From Odiellus spinosus (lineage: Eukaryota > Arthropoda > Arachnida > Opiliones > Phalangiidae): 64,000 bases of DNA. The stretch is taken from the NCBI GenBank assembly GCA_963920705.1, contig OY987237.1, positions 14,042,601 through 14,106,600 on the forward strand, given 5' to 3'. Shown here piece by piece: positions 59,836-64,000 of the stretch. Made by a program: the position numbers and the translations under genes. The notes below the pieces were generated by a model. That model was not told the DNA's origin. It made no database searches and saw nothing but the letters and a program-made list of their open reading frames with translations. The first letter of the stretch is position 1. Each line of letters begins with the position of its first letter.

Positions 59836-60381
59836 ATGTTATTAGATCAGTTTAACAACCGGTTTTAGATGATAAAGCCAGATATTTCTTCCGAGACCTG
59901 ATAAGGACCCCTTGAACTGAAGGGAAACTATAGTTTAATTTTAATTTCACCCGTAAAAAAATTTCTTTAAAATAAATTGTCCCGAAATGTCACTCACACT
60001 TGAAGGATTTCATTCGAAATCCGAGTCTTATAAGATAAGGCGACAAATATTTCAAAGATTGCTACATTTTCCGCGAAATCTTGCAATTTAAATATTTTTC
60101 GAAGTTATATCTCGAGACGATTCCGAGAATAGGCAATGCTAACAACCTCTCAGACCTTCAAGAGTTTAAATATTTGCGCACGTACGATAAAAAGAGAAAA
60201 GTTCTAAAAATTGTTTATAAGTTATGCACGGACACGGAATTTTGAGGCGAAGACAGACGGTAATCAATCACGAAGTTAGAAAGTTTATTACCCAACAGAT
60301 TAATGTTTGCACGAGTGAAAATTTTATTACCAATTAATCAAGATAATTAGTGAAATGGTCAAATTTCATTATTAATATCTT

Positions 60382-60720
60382 CAGAAGCCGATGAAACCCT
60401 CCTTTGAAGTCTATTACTCCCGGGTCTTGTCTACCCTTCTCTGTATGGGTTATTCTCAAAAGGCGCGATCCGTACGCCTCCTAACGGTAGATGTTTTCGG
60501 AGCGGGAGCTCGTCGAGCGAATATCTCTAGCATTCTTGGAGTTCGGCCAAAAAACGTCGTCGTTTGTGGAGAGAGAGAATTTCCAATTTTCCGTAGACAT
60601 GGGGGGGATGAAGTAGGACCCCTTCTAACTCGTAAAATTGGGAATTTTACCCATACAGAGAGGAGCGCTATATGGAACATTGGAGTAGTAGACTTCAAAG
60701 GAGGGTTTCATCGGCTTCTG
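60382..60720 (+). mobile_element. MITE family A, copy A21 (no duplication)
   Basis: A 339-bp forward type 1 copy with both TIRs intact, but the flanks ATATCTT and TTATAAC do not match. It may be a recombination product between copies, or one flank was altered later. Confidence 0.92.
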
Positions 60721-61638
60721 TTATAACTTATATGATAAATCAAGAATAATTTAAGAAATTACTATCATTTCACCAAATTAGTCATAAAAACTATGTAATA
60801 TTCCAAGCATATATTATAAGTCGATCTCTGAAGGATAAAACCCCGAGCTAACCCTCGATTAATCTTTATCCTCTGACAAAGTTAAATTATGAATATGCTA
60901 CAAAAACGGCGGGATATAATTTCCAGTTCAATACAACAAAAATTTAGCTATCTCAAACTCCGATAAACTTTTCGCGCGTAAACATTTTCGATATTACGAA
61001 AAAATAAAGCGGTTACTATCAAAGACAATAAAACTTAAACGAGGCGAAAGTTAACGTATCGGAAAAAAAGTTTATCTACCCATAAATTAAACTACGCCCT
61101 TATCAACTCTCAGTTATATAGTCTAAAGTATAGGAACAAGTGGTCCTAATATTTTTTATTTTTGGTAGTGGTAGTGGGGGAGAAAAGGTGGAGGCGTTTA
61201 AAAACCATCATTAAGTTTAATACCTCGAGTTCATAAACCCTTTATTATACAAAGGATAACCCGTTTCATATCATATATTCGCCTTAAACCCTACACCCCC
61301 CCCCCTCGCCCTCAAATGGTAATACCGACGTATACCGAATATAACTAAATATGGCCATTTATTTTATCTATAAAAAATATCAATTTTTACGTTGTTTTTA
61401 TGGGAGGATTAAAAATTATGGAAAATGGGTTTCAAAACTTTGAATTCAGGTGTGGGTTGAGTTCAAGAAATTATACACAAAATAAGGCGGAGTTCGTCAA
61501 ATTTCGACAAATGATTTAATTAAAGTTTAACGACGATAAACGAGCGCTTCGAGGAATATATTTTTATTTATAACGGTGGGTAGACAAAATTTAGAAACTC
61601 TTTTCCAACTACCTAGAACTATTAACAATTGTCATTAA

Positions 61639-62027
61639 ACGAAGAATGCAACCTAACAACGAGTGATTTTTTATCGATTCCTTATTGTTTAAATAGGCCT
61701 AATCCACTAGTGAAAAAAATTTACGAACCAATATTAAACTAGAAATAAATTTAAAACTTACCCGGAAAATAGGCTTAGCGGGATTCATAGAGATCCTGAT
61801 TTCCTCGCGTATAAGGTACCAATCGAACGCGATTATAAGTCTCGCGTAAACGACTGGCCTCCGCTGATTGGTCGCTAGACCTTACACGAATTCTAAGCCT
61901 ATTTTCCGGGTAAGTATTAAATTTATTTCTAGTTTAATATTTGTATTTTAAATTTTTATTGGTGGCTTAGGCCTATTTAAAAGATAAAGAATTGAAAAAA
62001 AAACACTTATTAGATTGCATTCTCCCT
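61639..62027. mobile_element. Foldback element family G, full copy G1
   Basis: A ~389-bp near-complete palindrome between TTAA at 61635-61638 and TTAA at 62028-62031. Outer arms read GAAGAATGCAACC / GGTTGCATTC-like, then TTTAAATAGGCCTAA. A tight inner pair matches over ~45 bp (AATATTAAACTAGAAATAA then ACTTACCCGGAAAATAGGC, 61732-61780 against 61891-61940). The loop is the only non-paired part. No coding capacity. Confidence 0.75.
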
Positions 62028-62112
62028 TTAATAGATAATAGATTGACTAACCTAACTTGTAAGTTAAATATCAGAAACTACTAAACATAAGTTACTTCAT
62101 TATCGCTTTAAA

Positions 62113-62452
62113 CAGAAGTAGATGAAACCCTCATTTGAAGTTTATTACTCCCTGGTCTTGTCTACCCCTCTCTGTATGGGTTAGTTTCAAAAGGCGCGAT
62201 CCGTACGCCTCCTAACGGTAGATGTTTTCGGAGCGGGAGTTCGTCGAGCGAATATCTCTAGCAGCCTTGGAGTTCGTCAAAAAAAACGTCGTCGTTTGTG
62301 GAGAGAGAGAATTTCCAATTTTCCGTATAGACAGGGGGTATGAAGTAGGACCCCTCCGATCTCGTAAAATTGGGAATTTTACCCATACAGAGAGGAGCGC
62401 TATATGGAACATTAGAGTAGTAGACTTCAAAGGAGGGTTTCATCGGCTTCTG
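62113..62452 (+). mobile_element. MITE family A, copy A22 (type 2, hybrid TIRs, no duplication)
   Basis: A 340-bp forward type 2 copy. Its left TIR reads CAGAAGTAGATG like A10, but its right TIR has the standard CATCGGCTTCTG. The flanks CTTTAAA and TACATAC do not match. Mismatched ends plus missing duplication point to a recombinant between two copies. Confidence 0.91.
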
Positions 62453-63305
62453 TACATACTTAGAAAAAACTAATGAGGTTATATGATATTATCCTAGACC
62501 TTAGTAGTAAGTCATTAATTATCAGTTTATGAAACGATACCAATATTTTTTCCTTGTTTTTAAGCATCAAGTTTTATTATATACAAGTTAAGGAAAAAAA
62601 AAATTAAGCTAATTATGTTTTGGGCAGCATTGATTGGTTTAAAGGCGCCAACGAGCGATGGTGACAGTCCAGAACGGAACAGATTACTTACGCTTTTATG
62701 ATTTTTGGCAAGCTTAATAAATAATTCAAACTAACTAGCCCAACGTCATTATTAATTATGTTCTAGACGAATAATTTTCGGTTCGCCCCAAATATTCTCT
62801 GCAGCCTTAAATTTTTAAAGGGTTAGGGTGTTGGGAGTTCACTTAACCTAAACTTAACAAAATACATCATTAATTTACCTCAAGCCTCCCCCCTAGTTTT
62901 TTTCTTTTTTTGAAAATATTAATTAAACATTTTGTATTTTTCGTCTGGGAAAAAAGTTTAACAGGTACTGATAGGGTCCGGCGTAGTAAGATATAACGGT
63001 TTAATATGTAAAAAAAAAAAATTGGGAATATTAATGAATGAAGATTAAATTTTGTGAACATCAGAGAATATTTTCTGGTTTAAATTAAGTTTTATTGGAT
63101 TTTTACCGAATAAGTTTCATTTTCCCTTTGATATTAAATTAATATAGCTAAAGGAAGGGAGATACCAATCCCATTTTTAAATAACCTATTTTTTCGTTTA
63201 ATTCATAATTTGAATTTTATTTTAAATGTTAACTATCAATTTAGCCAAATTTTTAATTTTAAAATATATTTTTAAAGCTTTAAGGGTGTACTCTTATATT
63301 TTGAA

Positions 63306-63377
63306 CTGTTGGACTAGGCCTATTTAAACGATAAGGAATGGATAAAAAAAAAACACTTCTTAGGTTGCATTCTCCCT
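63306..63377 (+). mobile_element. Family G, solo right end G3
   Basis: About 70 bp matching G1 and G2: ACTAGGCCTATTTAAACG, ATAAGGAAT, an A-run, and GGTTGCATTCTCCCT followed by TTAA (63378-63381). No left arm was found upstream. Confidence 0.6.
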
Positions 63378-63899
63378 TTAAGATCATACAAATAAAATTT
63401 AGATATGAAAAGCGGTTCCCTGAACCGACAGTGCTGTCAAGATACACTGAATTCAAGTGGGAAAATTTCAATCAATAAGGTTAATCCTTAGTCATTTTCT
63501 AAGGTTTTTTTTTAAGCAAAAATTGAATATGAACCCCGATCTCATCTTAAATCCTTTTAAATTTGGTTTTGTAATACTTCTTATTTAATGAAAAAAATTC
63601 TAAGAATCATGAAAAAATCTTTTTGAGAAGCTAACAAGAGTATTTTCGGGTTTTAGTGGGTGAATTCACAATCAAAGCTTTTTTTATTATCATTTCTACC
63701 CCCTATCAAATAAAAGGCGCAATTCAAAATTGGATTGAAACAAAAATTTTATATTATTTTAAATCTAATTCTAGGTCTAAAAAAGTTATTTCCAAACAAT
63801 TTCTTAAAATCATGCGTTAAAATTAAGAATATTTTGCAATTTAAACTAAATTAAAATTGAATTTAAATTACTTATTATAAGCTTCTAAATAATGTGGTT

Positions 63900-63970
63900 A
63901 ACTACTTTTATTCCTACATCGTTTAGCATTGTGTATTAATCCGCTTCGGCTTTCGCTACATTGTAAACTA
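63900..63970 (+). repeat. Dispersed motif C, copy 7
   Basis: AACTACTTTTATTCCTACATC then AGCATTGTGTATTAATCCGC and GGCTTTCGCTACATTGTAAA with CT. Nearly as complete as copy 3. Confidence 0.6.
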
Positions 63971-64000
63971 CACACAGACGAAATTATATTTGTTTTTGAA

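Larger units (their letters stand above)
57977..61634. other. Non-genic stretch with A20 and A21
   Basis: AT-rich; contains motif C copy 6, A20, A21 and a C10 run. No gene seen. Confidence 0.6.
62460..64000. other. Non-genic right end of window
   Basis: AT-rich; contains G3 and motif C copy 7. Minus-strand frames at 62870-63061 and 63280-63471 are short and unrecognised, the second overlapping G3. Confidence 0.6.

Noticed and set aside
338..62452. Recurring open frames such as MKPSFEVYYSRVLSTPLCMG and MFSERELVERISL
   Set aside because: They recur in both orientations in every copy of MITE A, overlap each other on opposite strands, start in the TIR and break with single-base indels. They are by-products of the repeat.
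1..64000. tRNA, rRNA or snRNA genes
   Set aside because: I looked for paired A-box/B-box words and rRNA-like conserved blocks while reading and saw none; a covariance-model scan would be decisive.

Overview
This looks like AT-rich, gene-poor nuclear DNA of an arthropod, probably an insect. The best clue is a short interstitial array of TTAGG, the usual arthropod telomere repeat, at 50542-50577. The rest fits: no operons, no bacterial-style coding density, many miniature inverted-repeat transposable elements (MITEs), minisatellites and homopolymer runs. I found no convincing protein-coding gene, tRNA or rRNA. Most open frames longer than 60 codons are shadows of repeats. A few short frames with protein-like composition are listed as weak exon candidates.

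Layout. Family A, a ~337-bp MITE, occurs 22 times (338 to 62452; about one per 2.9 kb, ~11% of the window). It has 39-bp terminal inverted repeats (TIRs) and 7-bp target-site duplications (TSDs). Family B (~418 bp, five copies) carries a very stable C5-TTCG-G5 hairpin in each TIR. Family D (281 bp, two copies, two differences between them) looks recently mobile. A, B and D share CA...TG ends and 7-bp duplications, so they were probably moved by the same kind of transposase. No transposase gene is visible here. Families F and G are long foldback elements bounded by TTAA. A 161-bp element at 43738-43898 has a perfect 8-bp duplication. A 2-kb palindrome lies at 23420-25451.

Tandem repeats: a 27-bp unit (9434-9985), a 30-bp unit (48704-49192), and 15-bp units in opposite orientation on either side of the TTAGG tract (50318-50813). 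The remaining DNA is AT-rich sequence with dispersed short repeats (motif C, pairs H, I and K), a few strong hairpins and a heat-shock-element-like tract at 56461-56560.

The elements read as layers of non-autonomous transposons inserted into each other's neighbourhood. Intact duplications at most A, B and D copies argue that little rearrangement followed insertion. Three A copies without duplications, and copies mixing two sequence types, suggest recombination or gene conversion between copies.
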